A stretch of 64,000 nt of DNA from an uncultured Granulosicoccaceae bacterium (GCA_938035125.1 CALHNS010000011.1:19340-83339), one strand, 5' to 3'. Shown: positions 43,290-52,885, numbered from the stretch's first letter. Made by a program: numbers and translations. Notes: a model not told the origin generated them from the sequence alone.

Positions 43290-44207
43290 TTACGGCTGCA
43301 CGGTTAGGTTAGATAGATGATGCAAGTTAACACTCACTCTTCCGTCTTTACGTCCAAACCAACCGCGTATTTCCACCGTTTTATCTATTAGTGCATTGGC
43401 GTATTTTTTATCCATTAGATGTTGGTGTGCATACACCATCACGTTGTTATCAAGTTTGATCAACCAGCCTTTTCGTTTATTCTTAACCGACTTTACGCGG
43501 CGCGTTAATATGTGGAAGCCTTGTATGCGATTTGTGCTGATCCCTTTCGCAAGCCAAGGGTTATTAGTGTGTTGCCAAATGCCACGATTTTGGTTTCTAG
43601 CGGCGCGTTCTATTCGTAGGTAATGATCGGCGCAACGCGTATTGGGTTCTATAGCCGTTGCTGCTGCCAACCCGCGTGCAAGAAGTTCTGTGGCCAAACT
43701 GCTCCCATCGGGCAATAGTAAATGGGCCAAAGTTCTGCCGTAATTGTCTTCAGTTTCATCGCCTGCTACAAGCGTTAAGTACGCAGCTTTTGAGATCAGC
43801 TGTTTGATGACATCGCGCGCAGCTTCTGCATCTTTTTTTAGTGCACGTTCAGATTTTTTAGAAAGCTCGGCTGCGTTAATGCCGATGATGCGCACCTTGC
43901 GCCGGTCGCTCAACACTAAAGTATCACCATCGGATACCCCTTCAACAGTAACCCGTTCGGTGGCCGCGTTGCCTGATAGTGCGGCTGTGGCACATTGATA
44001 GTCGCTGTGGCTTATAGGGGCTTTTTGGTCCTGTTGGTGGGGTTGACCCTGTTGGATGGGTTGGTTTTTGGTATTGGCTTGAACGGACCCAAGCGTTAAC
44101 AAGCCCAGACACAGGATCGTGCATAGGAAGGCGAGCCTATTTTTGCGCCCACAAAAAAGCGGGCCACCTGAAACAGGATGGCCCGCTGATTTGCAGTCGG
44201 TTACCAC
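43290..44207 (-). CDS. exported staphylococcal-nuclease-like protein (start uncertain)
   Basis: SNase-domain protein. GVSDGDTLVLSDRRKVRIIGINAAEL carries the metal-binding Asp and first Arg, and GDETEDNYGRTLAHLLLPDG the second region; a further domain follows (WLIKLDNNVMVYAH...VEIRGWFGRKDGRVSVNL). A signal-peptide-like stretch RKNRLAFLCTILCLGLLTLGSVQA is clear, but no ATG lies at its start. The best in-frame upstream codon is GTG at 44207, 16 bases after the rpmE stop, which would place the rpmE terminator inside the coding region. A TTG at 44102 would cut the signal peptide. An error or frameshift in this stretch is also possible. Confidence 0.7.
   Translation of the reverse strand: MVTDCKSAGHPVSGGPLFCGRKNRLAFLCTILCLGLLTLGSVQANTKNQPIQQGQPHQQDQKAPISHSDYQCATAALSGNAATERVTVEGVSDGDTLVLSDRRKVRIIGINAAELSKKSERALKKDAEAARDVIKQLISKAAYLTLVAGDETEDNYGRTLAHLLLPDGSSLATELLARGLAAATAIEPNTRCADHYLRIERAARNQNRGIWQHTNNPWLAKGISTNRIQGFHILTRRVKSVKNKRKGWLIKLDNNVMVYAHQHLMDKKYANALIDKTVEIRGWFGRKDGRVSVNLHHLSNLTVQP
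44153..44187 (-). terminator. rho-independent terminator downstream of rpmE
   Basis: On the minus strand AGCGGGCCATCCTG, loop TTT, CAGGTGGCCCGCT forms a 13-bp stem with one bulged T, followed by six T residues. It lies 37 nt after the rpmE stop and overlaps the apparent 5' end of the nuclease gene. Confidence 0.93.
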
Positions 44208-44223
44208 GAATTGTGGCAATCGA

Positions 44224-44427
44224 TTATTTTTTGCCGTAACGGCGGCGGAATTTATCAACCTGACCGGCTGTGTCCAGCTCTCTCTGCTTACCGGTGTAGA
44301 AAGGGTGGCAGTTAGCGCACACTTCGATAGACAGGTCTTTGCCGGAGGTTGAACCCGTTTCAAATGTATTGCCGCAGCTGCAGGTCACATTAACCGCTGT
44401 GTATGCTGGGTGAATTTCTGGCTTCAT
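44224..44427 (-). CDS. rpmE: 50S ribosomal protein L31 (zinc-binding type)
   Basis: 67-aa protein with the C+ form cysteines ([14 protein letters not shown] and [13 protein letters not shown]), which bind zinc. The paralogue lacking cysteines is not in this window. An AGGAGT Shine-Dalgarno precedes the ATG, and a strong terminator follows. Confidence 0.97.
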   Translation of the reverse strand: MKPEIHPAYTAVNVTCSCGNTFETGSTSGKDLSIEVCANCHPFYTGKQRELDTAGQVDKFRRRYGKK

Positions 44428-44517
44428 AATGTACTCCTGGCCGAAATATGGGGGTGTGAAAGTTTAAGGATTGTAGGGCGAAAATTCAAGTGGGTGAGCT
44501 GAAATTACTCAATACAC

Positions 44518-45774
44518 TCATTCCGGTTTGATAGGAATGGTGATTCGTGACTCAGTCGAGGCTGACGTTTCGCTGTCAAATTGGTCACGCATAAACAAAG
44601 CCAACACATCGTTGAGTAACTCAAAACCCCGTTCTGTGGCCCTCAGGCGGCCCTCGCTTTGAATTAATAAGCCTTGATCGATCCCAGTTTGAATGGGGCC
44701 CAGCCAAGGCTGGATGGACAAACCTGTATGGGTTGTAAAGGTGGAGAGCTGAAATCCGTTCGTTAAGCGCAGCGCGTTCATCATGAATTCTAAGCCGGTG
44801 TCTTCCACGGCCACTTCGTTCTCTCCGCCAAGCTTTGTTTTCTTTGATGGGTTGGCAGGGCCTGCGCTCATCCAAGTGCTTGGGTGTTTGTGTTTCCAGC
44901 GCCTAAGGATTTTATTGGAATCTGCGAAGCTGATTTTGCCGTGCGCGCCTGCACCAATGCCCACGTAATCCCCGAACAACCAGTAGTTTAGATTGTGCTG
45001 GCTTTGTTTATTCGGCCTACTCCAGGCCGACACCTCGTAGCGGTTGAAGCCTGAATCGGCGAGGGCTTGAATGGCCGCTTGCTGCATAGCCCAGCGGCTA
45101 TCGTCTTCAGGCACCTTTGGAGGAAAGCGTGCAAATAGGGTATTCGGTTCAATGGTGAGTTCGTAATACGACAGGTGTTCTGGGGTGTGCGATAGCGCGG
45201 TTTGTAAATCGGTTAACGCATCGGATTCACTTTGTTCGGGCAAGGCGAACATTAAATCTAGGTTCAAATTATCAAAACCTGCATTTCTTGCCACATCAAT
45301 CGCTTTGTGGGCATCTTTTGCATCGTGAACACGCCCTAAGCGCTGCAATTGCACATCGTTAAAACTTTGAATGCCGATGGATAATCGATTGACACCTGCG
45401 TGCCGAAATTCATGAAAGCGCGCTGCTTCTATTGCGCCAGGGTTTGCTTCCATGGTGACTTCTGCGTTGGGCGTTAGCCCCGTTAGGGCCCGAATGCCTG
45501 ATAACAAATCATGTAAAGCATCAGCGCTGAACAAACTGGGCGTGCCGCCACCAATGAACACGCTGGTGAATGTGCGCCCCCAAACTGAAGGCATCTCAGT
45601 GGCTAAATCGTCTAGCAATGCCTCAATGTATTGGGCTTCAGGTATTTCAGTTTTGGCCTCATGGGAATTAAAGTCACAGTAAGGGCATTTTTTAACGCAC
45701 CACGGCAAATGTACGTAAAGCGACAGCGGTGGCAGTTCGGTAAAGCTTCTATGAAGGGGCGCTGCGTGGTTCAT
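44518..45774 (-). CDS. hemW: HemW-like radical SAM protein (heme chaperone)
   Basis: 418-aa radical SAM protein. The cluster motif PWCVKKCPYCDFNSHE (CxxxCxxC) is near residue 20, with the extra Phe typical of HemN/HemW, and FIGGGTPSLFS, SIGIQSFNDVQLQRLGRVHDA and YYELTIEPNT follow. These features and its place next to rdgB and rph identify HemW, now regarded as a heme-transfer factor rather than a coproporphyrinogen oxidase. I chose the ATG at 45774 because earlier in-frame codons give unrelated residues. Confidence 0.94.
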   Translation of the reverse strand: MNHAAPLHRSFTELPPLSLYVHLPWCVKKCPYCDFNSHEAKTEIPEAQYIEALLDDLATEMPSVWGRTFTSVFIGGGTPSLFSADALHDLLSGIRALTGLTPNAEVTMEANPGAIEAARFHEFRHAGVNRLSIGIQSFNDVQLQRLGRVHDAKDAHKAIDVARNAGFDNLNLDLMFALPEQSESDALTDLQTALSHTPEHLSYYELTIEPNTLFARFPPKVPEDDSRWAMQQAAIQALADSGFNRYEVSAWSRPNKQSQHNLNYWLFGDYVGIGAGAHGKISFADSNKILRRWKHKHPSTWMSAGPANPSKKTKLGGENEVAVEDTGLEFMMNALRLTNGFQLSTFTTHTGLSIQPWLGPIQTGIDQGLLIQSEGRLRATERGFELLNDVLALFMRDQFDSETSASTESRITIPIKPE

Positions 45775-45870
45775 GTGTTTGTGTTCGACAGGCGGGGATA
45801 GGGCACAGCCGAAAATTACGATAGTGCGCTGGCGCAATCATACCAGCGCTGAACAGTGTTTTTCGTTAGG

Positions 45871-46470
45871 TTATTTTTTAAGAATGTTGAGCAACTGAGC
45901 AACGGCTTTGCCGCGATGGCTCAGTTTGTTTTTCGTCTCTTTATCTAACATTGCGGCTGCTGTGTTCGTATCGTGATTACAAAATATAGGGTCGTAACCG
46001 AATCCGCCTTCACCTTCGGCCCGTTCAAGAATGTGCCCTTCCCAAAAGCCTTCACTGATGATGGGTGAGGGGTCGAGTTCGTGTCGTAACAAAACCACCA
46101 CACTGCGAAAACGGGCGCTGCGTTGATCAACAGAAAGCCCTTGTAACTTTTTTAACAACAAAGCGTTGTTCGCTGCATCGCCTTCACCGGCATCGTGCAT
46201 GGCCGCAAAGCGCGACGAGTACAAGCCTGGCGCACCGTTTAATGCATCCACTTCCAAGCCTGAGTCGTCAGCAATTGCGGGTAAGCCCGACACGCGTGTG
46301 GCTTCACGTGCTTTTAATAAGGCATTTTCAACAAACGTGGTGGCCGTTTCAACCACCGCTTGTACGCCGAATTCAGATTGTGCCAACACGCGATAACCTA
46401 ACGGACTGAGAAGGTCGTTAAGTTCTGCGATTTTGCCAGCGTTGCCGGAGGCGAATACCACGTCTTGCAT
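45871..46470 (-). CDS. rdgB: dITP/XTP pyrophosphatase (RdgB/HAM1)
   Basis: Removes non-canonical purine nucleotides to protect DNA. FASGNAGKIAEL at the N-terminus is the phosphate-binding motif, followed by ADDSGLEVDALNGAPGLYSSRFA and GFGYDPIF. 199 aa. A strong AAAAGGAGCC Shine-Dalgarno is present. It forms a rph–rdgB–hemW series, as in other gammaproteobacteria. Confidence 0.97.
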   Translation of the reverse strand: MQDVVFASGNAGKIAELNDLLSPLGYRVLAQSEFGVQAVVETATTFVENALLKAREATRVSGLPAIADDSGLEVDALNGAPGLYSSRFAAMHDAGEGDAANNALLLKKLQGLSVDQRSARFRSVVVLLRHELDPSPIISEGFWEGHILERAEGEGGFGYDPIFCNHDTNTAAAMLDKETKNKLSHRGKAVAQLLNILKK

Positions 46471-46506
46471 GCGAGGCTCCTTTTAAAGTGCCTTTGGAAA
46501 TAACGA

Positions 46507-47223
46507 CTAGCTCTTCAAAGCAGCTTGTTGCGCCTCAATTAATTCACCGATGCCTTTGCGTGCCAAGGCCACCATGGCTTCTAATTCATTGTCTCGAAAT
46601 GCATGGCCTTCGGCTGTGCCTTGAATTTCAATAAAGCCGCCAGAGTCGTTCATGACAACGTTCATGTCGGTTTCTGCAGATGAATCTTCGGGGTAATCTA
46701 AGTCGAGTACGGGTGTGCCGTTGTAAATGCCGACTGATATGGCCGCCACGGTGCCATGCAACGGATTCTTTTTAATTTTACCGGCTTTCATTAGGCCATT
46801 GATGGCGTCGGTGAGAGAGACAAAAGCACCGGTAATGGACGCTGTGCGAGTGCCGCCATCGGCTTGGAGAACATCACAATCTAAGGTGATGGTGCGTTCG
46901 CCTAAGGCGTCAAGGTCGATGGCTGCGCGCAGTGCACGGCCAATTAAACGCTGAATTTCTTGTGTGCGTCCTGATTGTTTGCCAGCGCTGGCTTCGCGGC
47001 GAGCCCTTGAGTGGGTGGCGCCTGGCAACATGCCGTATTCTGCGGTAACCCAACCTGCGCCTTTGCCTTTCATCCAAGGTGGCACGCGCTCTTCTACGCA
47101 GGCGGTGCATAACACGTGCGTATCGCCTACCTTGATGAGCGTCGAACCAGCTGCGTGCTTAGTGTATTGTCTTTCAAAGCTAAGCGCGCGTAGTTCGTCC
47201 GGGGCTCGACCACTGGGTCGCAT
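46507..47223 (-). CDS. rph: ribonuclease PH
   Basis: Phosphate-dependent 3'-5' exonuclease that trims tRNA 3' ends. The ATG at 47223 gives [12 protein letters not shown], matching E. coli, with AGGA seven bases upstream; ATG at 47229 is too near that site. [49 protein letters not shown] and [20 protein letters not shown] are conserved. 238 aa. Divergent from yicC, as in E. coli. Confidence 0.97.
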   Translation of the reverse strand: MRPSGRAPDELRALSFERQYTKHAAGSTLIKVGDTHVLCTACVEERVPPWMKGKGAGWVTAEYGMLPGATHSRARREASAGKQSGRTQEIQRLIGRALRAAIDLDALGERTITLDCDVLQADGGTRTASITGAFVSLTDAINGLMKAGKIKKNPLHGTVAAISVGIYNGTPVLDLDYPEDSSAETDMNVVMNDSGGFIEIQGTAEGHAFRDNELEAMVALARKGIGELIEAQQAALKS

Positions 47224-47324
47224 GGGCATATCCTGATTTATTGGGCGGGGAAAGTTAACAGATGCATTATACCCTCGCAAGCTTGGTACGTTTTCGTCCA
47301 AACAGTCATTGAGGTTTGCAAAAA

Positions 47325-48194
47325 ATGATACGCAGTATGACCGCCTACGGCCGCCACAGTGTCAGCACTGAAATTGGTGTGTTTAATTGGGAGCTTCGCT
47401 CGGTAAATAATCGCTACCTTGAAACGGCCGTTCGATTACCAGAAGACATGCGCGAACTGGAAGCAAAAATTCGCGACACTGTTTCGAAACGATTAAGTCG
47501 TGGCAAAATCGACATTGGCTTACGCCGTCAAAATACTCAAAAAGCGGACACCACAGAACTATTGGTTAACAAGCCTGCGTTATTGTCATTGAAGGCAGCG
47601 CTTTCACAAGTGCACGAATCGGTTCCTAACGCCGCTCAGCCAGATCCATTGGCGTTGTTGCAATGGCCTGGAATTTTAAAACCTGCAGAACAAGATACCG
47701 CCGCTTTGCATAAAGCTTTATTGGCAGGCTTAGAAGATGCTTTGGATGATTTTGTCGCCATGCGTGAGCGCGAAGGTGAAGCAACCGCTGGCATGTTACG
47801 CACGCGCGTCAATAACATTCAAACCTGCGTTGAACAACTGCGTGTGCACCGGCCTGATGTTGTGGAAAGGCAACGCAAAAAACTCAAAGTAAAGCTGGAT
47901 GAATTAGACATACCCGCTGACCCGCAACGTCTTGAACAAGAGCTTGTGTACGTTGCTCAGCGTTTAGATATCGATGAAGAGCTTGATCGTTTAACGCATC
48001 ACTTAACTGAAATTGAAACGGTACTGCAACGAGATGACCCCGTGGGCAGGCGGTTGGACTTTTTAATGCAAGAGCTGAATCGAGAAGCGAACACATTAGG
48101 TTCTAAATCATCAGATGTGGATACCACTGGCGCTAGTGTAGATATCAAGGTGCTGATTGAACAGATGCGAGAGCAGGTGCAGAATATTGAGTAA
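47325..48194 (+). CDS. yicC: YicC family protein (endoribonuclease-like)
   Basis: 289-aa protein with the family start [30 protein letters not shown] and the C-terminal signature [20 protein letters not shown]. YicC-type proteins have been reported to promote RNA decay in E. coli. GAGG ten bases upstream supports the ATG at 47325. The gene is divergent from rph. Confidence 0.94.
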   Translation: MIRSMTAYGRHSVSTEIGVFNWELRSVNNRYLETAVRLPEDMRELEAKIRDTVSKRLSRGKIDIGLRRQNTQKADTTELLVNKPALLSLKAALSQVHESVPNAAQPDPLALLQWPGILKPAEQDTAALHKALLAGLEDALDDFVAMREREGEATAGMLRTRVNNIQTCVEQLRVHRPDVVERQRKKLKVKLDELDIPADPQRLEQELVYVAQRLDIDEELDRLTHHLTEIETVLQRDDPVGRRLDFLMQELNREANTLGSKSSDVDTTGASVDIKVLIEQMREQVQNIE

Positions 48195-48264
48195 TGTGCC
48201 TTTGTGTGCAGAATTCTATAAAATCGGGCTCTTGTTTTTTATCAGTGCTCTAGGTAAGTAGTCA

Positions 48265-49062
48265 ATGAAAGCTAAGGTTCAACGCCTTTTAGAATGGCCC
48301 CACTTTGAATCGGTTGTATTGGGGTTAATCGTTATTAATTCTATTATTCTTGCCCTAGAAACCAGCCCTGCCATTATGGAATCGGTGGGCAGTGTGTTGT
48401 ACTCCATTGATCGAATTTTTCTGATGCTGTTTACGCTTGAAATCATTATGCGGCTGTATGTCGATTTCAAAGGGTTTTGGCGTGACCCGTGGCGCGTGTT
48501 TGATTTTGTTGTTATTGCGCTTGCGCTAATGCCAGCAACGGGTCCGCTGGCAGTGCTTCGTTCATTACGCATTTTACGTGTGTTGCGTTTGATATCAGCG
48601 GTGCCTGCGATGCGCCGAGTGGTGTCTGGTTTGCTGGGTGCGGTGCCCGGCATGGCGTCCATCATTCTGCTTATCGGTATTTTGTTCTTTGTGTTCGCGG
48701 TGATATCCACCACCTTATTTGCACAAGCATTTCCAGAATGGTTTGGGTCATTAGGCGCATCTGCCTATACCTTATTTCAAATCATGACGCTTGAGAGTTG
48801 GTCGATGGGTATTGTTCGACCGGTAATGGAGGTATACCCCTTTGCGTGGATTCTATTTGTACCGTTCATTGTTCTAACAGCGTTCACGGTGTTGAATTTA
48901 TTTATCGGTGTCATTGTTGATGCGATGCAAACTGAGCATGAATCGATGGCCAGCGAAGAGCGTGGGCAAATGATCAGTGACAATGAACAGATATTGGCAG
49001 AACTTAAGGCGTTAAAAACGGCTATTCACAATATGCAAATTGATAAAAACGAAAAGCGGTGA
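48265..49062 (+). CDS. NaChBac-type voltage-gated sodium channel
   Basis: Single-repeat six-helix ion channel subunit of 265 aa that would assemble as a tetramer. S1–S3 span about residues 16–92. S4 has arginines at every third position (RSLRILRVLR, Arg99, Arg102, Arg105, Arg108). The selectivity filter TLESWSM (residues 175–181, Glu177) is identical to that I recall for NavAb. S6 spans about 195–222 and is followed by a charged C-terminal helix likely to be a coiled coil (EQILAELKALKTAIHNMQ). Bacterial homologues are used in alkaline, saline or motile lifestyles. The gene stands alone after yicC. Confidence 0.93.
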   Translation: MKAKVQRLLEWPHFESVVLGLIVINSIILALETSPAIMESVGSVLYSIDRIFLMLFTLEIIMRLYVDFKGFWRDPWRVFDFVVIALALMPATGPLAVLRSLRILRVLRLISAVPAMRRVVSGLLGAVPGMASIILLIGILFFVFAVISTTLFAQAFPEWFGSLGASAYTLFQIMTLESWSMGIVRPVMEVYPFAWILFVPFIVLTAFTVLNLFIGVIVDAMQTEHESMASEERGQMISDNEQILAELKALKTAIHNMQIDKNEKR

Positions 49063-49122
49063 ACTCACTTGGTTGTCTTTCGCTAGTTTGTCTTTGCACT
49101 TAATTGTCTTTAGCGAATGAGT

Positions 49123-49839
49123 TCAGTTCTGAGTTAAGCTATTTACGTTTGTGCCGGTGTCGGCAAGTTCAGTTTTCACTGTGTTACTCAAGGGGTCAAC
49201 AAAGCGGCCTTTGTAAATTAATTCAAAATGTAGATGATTGCCTGTTGATCGTCCTGTGCTGCCCACTGTTCCAATCGTTTGGCCGCGTTTAACAATGGCG
49301 CCCCTAGTGATATCTTTTGCGTAACTGTGCAAGTGTGCATAGGCGGTGGCGTATCCGTCGGCGTGGCGAATGCGTATGTAATTACCATAACTTTTACTAC
49401 GATAAATGCGCTCAACAATGCCTGCGCCTGCTGCGTACACCTCAGTGCCTTTGGCTGCTGCGTAATCCACACCGTTGTGTTTTCTAGGTTTAGTGCCCAG
49501 CGGGCTCACTCTATAGCCATGGCCGGAAGTTAAGCGCCCGGTTGCTACGGGTTTGGTCAGAAAGTTGTGTGCAGGTGGTTTGGCGCGAGGTGTTCGATGT
49601 TTTTGAGTGGCTGCGGCCAAGCGTTCGTTTGGCCTGAACTCCCAGGCTAAATTATGGGGGTAAAAGAATTCAGGATGAGGAGATTTCCGCGTTTCAGCAA
49701 CCGGCAAAGCAGGGGAATTATCGCTTCGGGTGCCGCCAGGCGTGCCCAGTCCAAAAATACCAACCCCTGAAACGGATGCGCAGCCTGCGCACAGTAGGGT
49801 TACTGACATCAGTGCAATCGTTGCAGCTGCCCGTTTCAT
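49123..49839 (-). CDS. M23-family (LytM/NlpD-like) lipoprotein
   Basis: 238-aa predicted lipoprotein. The ATG at 49839 starts a signal with lipobox LCAGC; in-frame ATGs at 49860 and 49890 would only lengthen the n-region. A proline/basic linker leads into a LytM domain: GHGYRVSPLGTKPRKHNGVDYAAAKGTEVYA (first zinc His and Asp), AHLHSYA and NHLHFEL. The zinc ligands HxxxD and HxH are complete, so peptidoglycan endopeptidase activity is possible, unlike degenerate activators such as NlpD and EnvC. No LysM domain is evident. Confidence 0.88.
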   Translation of the reverse strand: MKRAAATIALMSVTLLCAGCASVSGVGIFGLGTPGGTRSDNSPALPVAETRKSPHPEFFYPHNLAWEFRPNERLAAATQKHRTPRAKPPAHNFLTKPVATGRLTSGHGYRVSPLGTKPRKHNGVDYAAAKGTEVYAAGAGIVERIYRSKSYGNYIRIRHADGYATAYAHLHSYAKDITRGAIVKRGQTIGTVGSTGRSTGNHLHFELIYKGRFVDPLSNTVKTELADTGTNVNSLTQN

Positions 49840-49961
49840 GTCTTTCGGCCTTGAATTCATCGTTAGCTGATAATCTATCAAAAATTGCACGGGTGCTCGC
49901 CTGCCGGGTTGGCTCTGTGTTTAGATAACACCTAGCCTGTAATGTTTATGGTCATTTATTA

Positions 49962-50432
49962 ATGAACGAACCTGAGCGCGAAGAACGATCGATTTGGTCA
50001 TCTAAGTTTGATAAAAATCCTGATAAAATTCGTGACCGAATTAATAACGCGCCACCCATACCGCATGTAAAAAAGACCCGAACACAGGCGGTTTTAACGG
50101 CTTTGCCGGTGTTAATGCTAATGGCGGGCCTGTCTTTTTACTGGTTCGGAGAGCGCCAGCAAACTCAATCTGAACCCATATTGGAAGCGCAGGAAAACTG
50201 GCAGGGATTGTTCGATCGAATCACACCAAGAGACGATAAATCCACCGGCAAACATTTCTATTGGGTAAGGATTGGCGAGCGCACGCGACCTGTGCGAATT
50301 ACCTATGAGCAAAAAGTGCAATTACTCAAAAATGCGGTGGATTCAGGGGCACCGGTTGAATTAGTGGTTGCACCAACCGTTGAAGGCTCGAATGTGATGT
50401 GGCTGGTATCGGCGTCTTCAGTTGGCAAGTGA
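49962..50432 (+). CDS. hypothetical single-pass membrane protein
   Basis: 156-aa protein with a charged N-terminal cytoplasmic region, one transmembrane helix near residues 43–63 (QAVLTALPVLMLMAGLSFYWFG) and a periplasmic domain of about 90 residues with alternating charged strands (WVRIGERTRPVRITYEQKVQLL). No family recognised. It is divergent from the M23 gene, and its 3' end overlaps the convergent sensor kinase gene by 15 bp. Confidence 0.7.
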   Translation: MNEPEREERSIWSSKFDKNPDKIRDRINNAPPIPHVKKTRTQAVLTALPVLMLMAGLSFYWFGERQQTQSEPILEAQENWQGLFDRITPRDDKSTGKHFYWVRIGERTRPVRITYEQKVQLLKNAVDSGAPVELVVAPTVEGSNVMWLVSASSVGK

Positions 50433-51950
50433 TGCCAGTGCGGGTGCATTAACGGCTGTGGTTTTTTCCGAGCGCTTTACCCGATTGAAGGTAATCACTG
50501 TTTTTAGCCCTGGGGCATTGTCTTCTAACTTCAACGATGCGCCGTGAATTCGTACCACGGCTTGCACCAAGCTAAGGCCCAGTCCATTACCTGCAGTATT
50601 GCGTTCGTTTTCTAAGCGTACAAATCGCTCGAATACGCGTTCGCGTTCTTCAATGGGTATGCCTGGCCCGTTGTCAGTTACGGTAATGGTGAACTGTTCA
50701 TCGTTGCCAGCTAGGTGCAACGCTACCTTGCCAGAGGCTCCACTGTATTTAATTGAGTTGTCTAGTACGTTGGTTATGCACTGAGCAATTAAATGTTTAT
50801 TGCAATACAAGTTTGGCTTATCTTCAATGTGGGTGGTGAAGCTAATATTGCTATCTTCTGCCACCGCCTCATACAGTTCCGCCAATTCAGAGAGTAAATC
50901 ACCCATATTGGTGTCAGTCCATTCCACGGCATCGATGCCTGCTTCAAGCCGGGCTATGCTTAACATGGAATTAAACGTTTGAATTAAACTGTCTGCATCT
51001 CCTATCGCCTCTTCCATCACAGTGCGATAGTTCTCTGATTCTCTCTCTTCTAATAAAGTTACTTCCAGTCGATTACGTAATCGAGTTAATGGGCTGCGTA
51101 AATCGTGGGCTACGTTGTTGGTAACTTGCTGCATACCACTCATTAAGTCTTCTATTCTGTTCAGCATTTGATTCAGTTTGCTAGACACTTCATCAAATTC
51201 GTCATCACGTTCAGTTACCGCTAAACGGCGGGTTAAATCCCCGCTCATGATGTCAGCTGCCGCCCGATTAACCGAATCAATTCGTCGCAGCACACTAGAG
51301 CCAATCCACATGCCACCAATTAACGAGAACAGTAACGTTAATAAGGTAGCGCCTGCTACCAGCACAAAGGTGTGATCGAGCAGGGCTTGCTCGTCGCTAA
51401 TTTCATGACCGATGGTGAGCTTTAAGCCGTTAGACAGTTCGGTTTCAGCAACTCGCACCGGGTTGTATGCTCGGTTACTGCCGGGGGGTAAGTCGGCCAC
51501 ATCACCCATATTGCGAGTGGTGTGAGAGCGCACCGATTTTAAGCGGATGGGTAAATTCTCATCATCTTGCTCTTGATCGGATGCGGTGGCGGCTGCATCG
51601 CTGTGCGCTAAATAATAGAAACGACCGTAAGTATCGATTTGATTACGGCGTTGAATGGCTTCTAATAATTCAGGTAAGGCGCCAGATTTATATAAATTAA
51701 TTAAAAAATCGGTTTCTAGTCTTAATCGAGTATCGACTTGGGATTCGATTTGATCGCGGGTGGACCAATAAATAAAACTTAAGGTGGCGGCCGATAGAGC
51801 ACTGAATAACAAAGCGTAAATTAACGCTAAACGAAACGCAGAGGTACGAAAGATGCGTTTGGTGTTAAACCAACGGCGCAGCCTGTTGGCACGCTTAACC
51901 CGAGGAGAGGGGCTTGCAATTGCGTTGAGTTGTGAAGGAGCTGTGGCCAT
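50418..51950 (-). CDS. sensor histidine kinase
   Basis: 510-aa membrane kinase. TM1 is near residues 40–62, a periplasmic sensor region near 65–190, TM2 near 193–215, a HAMP domain near 216–270, HisKA with phospho-acceptor His282 (NVAHDLRSPLTRLRN) and an ATP-binding domain with N box NVLDNSIKYS, DNGPGIP and NGLGLSLVQ. The cognate regulator is just upstream, separated by a hairpin terminator. The divergent htrA nearby suggests an envelope-stress role, although the signal is unknown. Confidence 0.93.
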   Translation of the reverse strand: MATAPSQLNAIASPSPRVKRANRLRRWFNTKRIFRTSAFRLALIYALLFSALSAATLSFIYWSTRDQIESQVDTRLRLETDFLINLYKSGALPELLEAIQRRNQIDTYGRFYYLAHSDAAATASDQEQDDENLPIRLKSVRSHTTRNMGDVADLPPGSNRAYNPVRVAETELSNGLKLTIGHEISDEQALLDHTFVLVAGATLLTLLFSLIGGMWIGSSVLRRIDSVNRAAADIMSGDLTRRLAVTERDDEFDEVSSKLNQMLNRIEDLMSGMQQVTNNVAHDLRSPLTRLRNRLEVTLLEERESENYRTVMEEAIGDADSLIQTFNSMLSIARLEAGIDAVEWTDTNMGDLLSELAELYEAVAEDSNISFTTHIEDKPNLYCNKHLIAQCITNVLDNSIKYSGASGKVALHLAGNDEQFTITVTDNGPGIPIEERERVFERFVRLENERNTAGNGLGLSLVQAVVRIHGASLKLEDNAPGLKTVITFNRVKRSEKTTAVNAPALASLAN

Positions 51951-51968
51951 AAGCCTTAGATGCTACCT

Positions 51969-52023
51969 AAAAAAACCGGCCAACGCGCATCGCCTTTCCA
52001 GGCGGACACGCTTAATTGGCCGG
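51969..52023 (-). terminator. terminator/attenuator between response regulator and kinase genes
   Basis: On the minus strand CCGGCCAA (52023–52016) pairs with TTGGCCGG (51983–51976), enclosing a second stem CGCCT/AGGCG, and is followed directly by seven T residues. It begins 14 nt after the response regulator stop and its T-run ends 18 nt before the kinase ATG. Kinase expression would depend on readthrough. Confidence 0.85.
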
Positions 52024-52036
52024 ATTTTCTTAATAC

Positions 52037-52732
52037 TTAGATGACTTCGACGCTATCAGCAACTTCTTGCAGCTTATAGCCCGCGCCACGAACCGTGTGC
52101 AGAAGTGGGGTATCGAAGTCTTTATCAATCTTGCTTCGAAGCCTACTGATTTGCACATCGATAACATTGGTTTGTGGGTCGAAGTGGTAATCCCATACAT
52201 TCTCAAGCAACATGCTGCGGGTAACGACTTGGCCGGTGTGTTGCATCATATATTCAAGCAAGCGAAATTCGCGAGGTTGCAAATTGATGGTTCTACCTGA
52301 CCGGGTGACTTTGTGTTTGATGAGATCGAGTGTCAAATCACCGACATTAAGAACTGTGCCTTGAACACCAGTGTGGGCGCGCCGAGTGAGGGCTTGAAGG
52401 CGGGCGGTAAGTTCACTGAGTGAATAAGGTTTTGTGAGGTAATCGTCACCACCGGCTTTCAAGCCAGTAACGCGTTCGTCTACATCGTCCAGTGCACTGA
52501 GTATGAGTACTGGCACCATGTTTCCCTTACGACGGATTTCTTCAATAACAGATAAGCCATCTCGTTTAGGTAGCATACGATCAACAATAAGTGCATCGTA
52601 TGCATTAGTGATTGCTAGAGCTAATCCTCGATCACCATCCGCTGCATGATCTACATCGTGATCGCTCTCGGTTAAGCCCTTAACTAAATAAGTGGCCGCT
52701 TCAATATCGTCTTCGACTAGTAATATTCGCAT
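52037..52732 (-). CDS. OmpR/PhoB-family response regulator
   Basis: 231-aa regulator. The receiver domain has the acidic pocket EDD (residues 7–9), phospho-acceptor Asp51 (ALIVDRMLPKRDG) and Lys in YLTKPYSLSEL. The winged-helix DNA-binding domain shows LDLIKHKVTRSGRTINLQPREFRLLEYMMQH and VIDVQISRLRSKID. It pairs with the downstream kinase and is divergent from htrA, whose promoter it could control. Confidence 0.94.
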   Translation of the reverse strand: MRILLVEDDIEAATYLVKGLTESDHDVDHAADGDRGLALAITNAYDALIVDRMLPKRDGLSVIEEIRRKGNMVPVLILSALDDVDERVTGLKAGGDDYLTKPYSLSELTARLQALTRRAHTGVQGTVLNVGDLTLDLIKHKVTRSGRTINLQPREFRLLEYMMQHTGQVVTRSMLLENVWDYHFDPQTNVIDVQISRLRSKIDKDFDTPLLHTVRGAGYKLQEVADSVEVI

Positions 52733-52885
52733 GTTGACCCTATGGTTTTACTGTTCGTATATCAGATTGCTATTTCGTTCACTATTGGATAAATATCCTA
52801 CAAACCGGTAATGGAACAGCTAGCTGATGGTTCAGTCAATTTTAAGACGTTAGATACTGTAGTCATTAAGGAGTACCGGAACATA

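Noticed and set aside
44122..44124. ATG at 44124 as start of the SNase-like protein
   Set aside because: It is out of frame with the nuclease domain; using it would require a frameshift.
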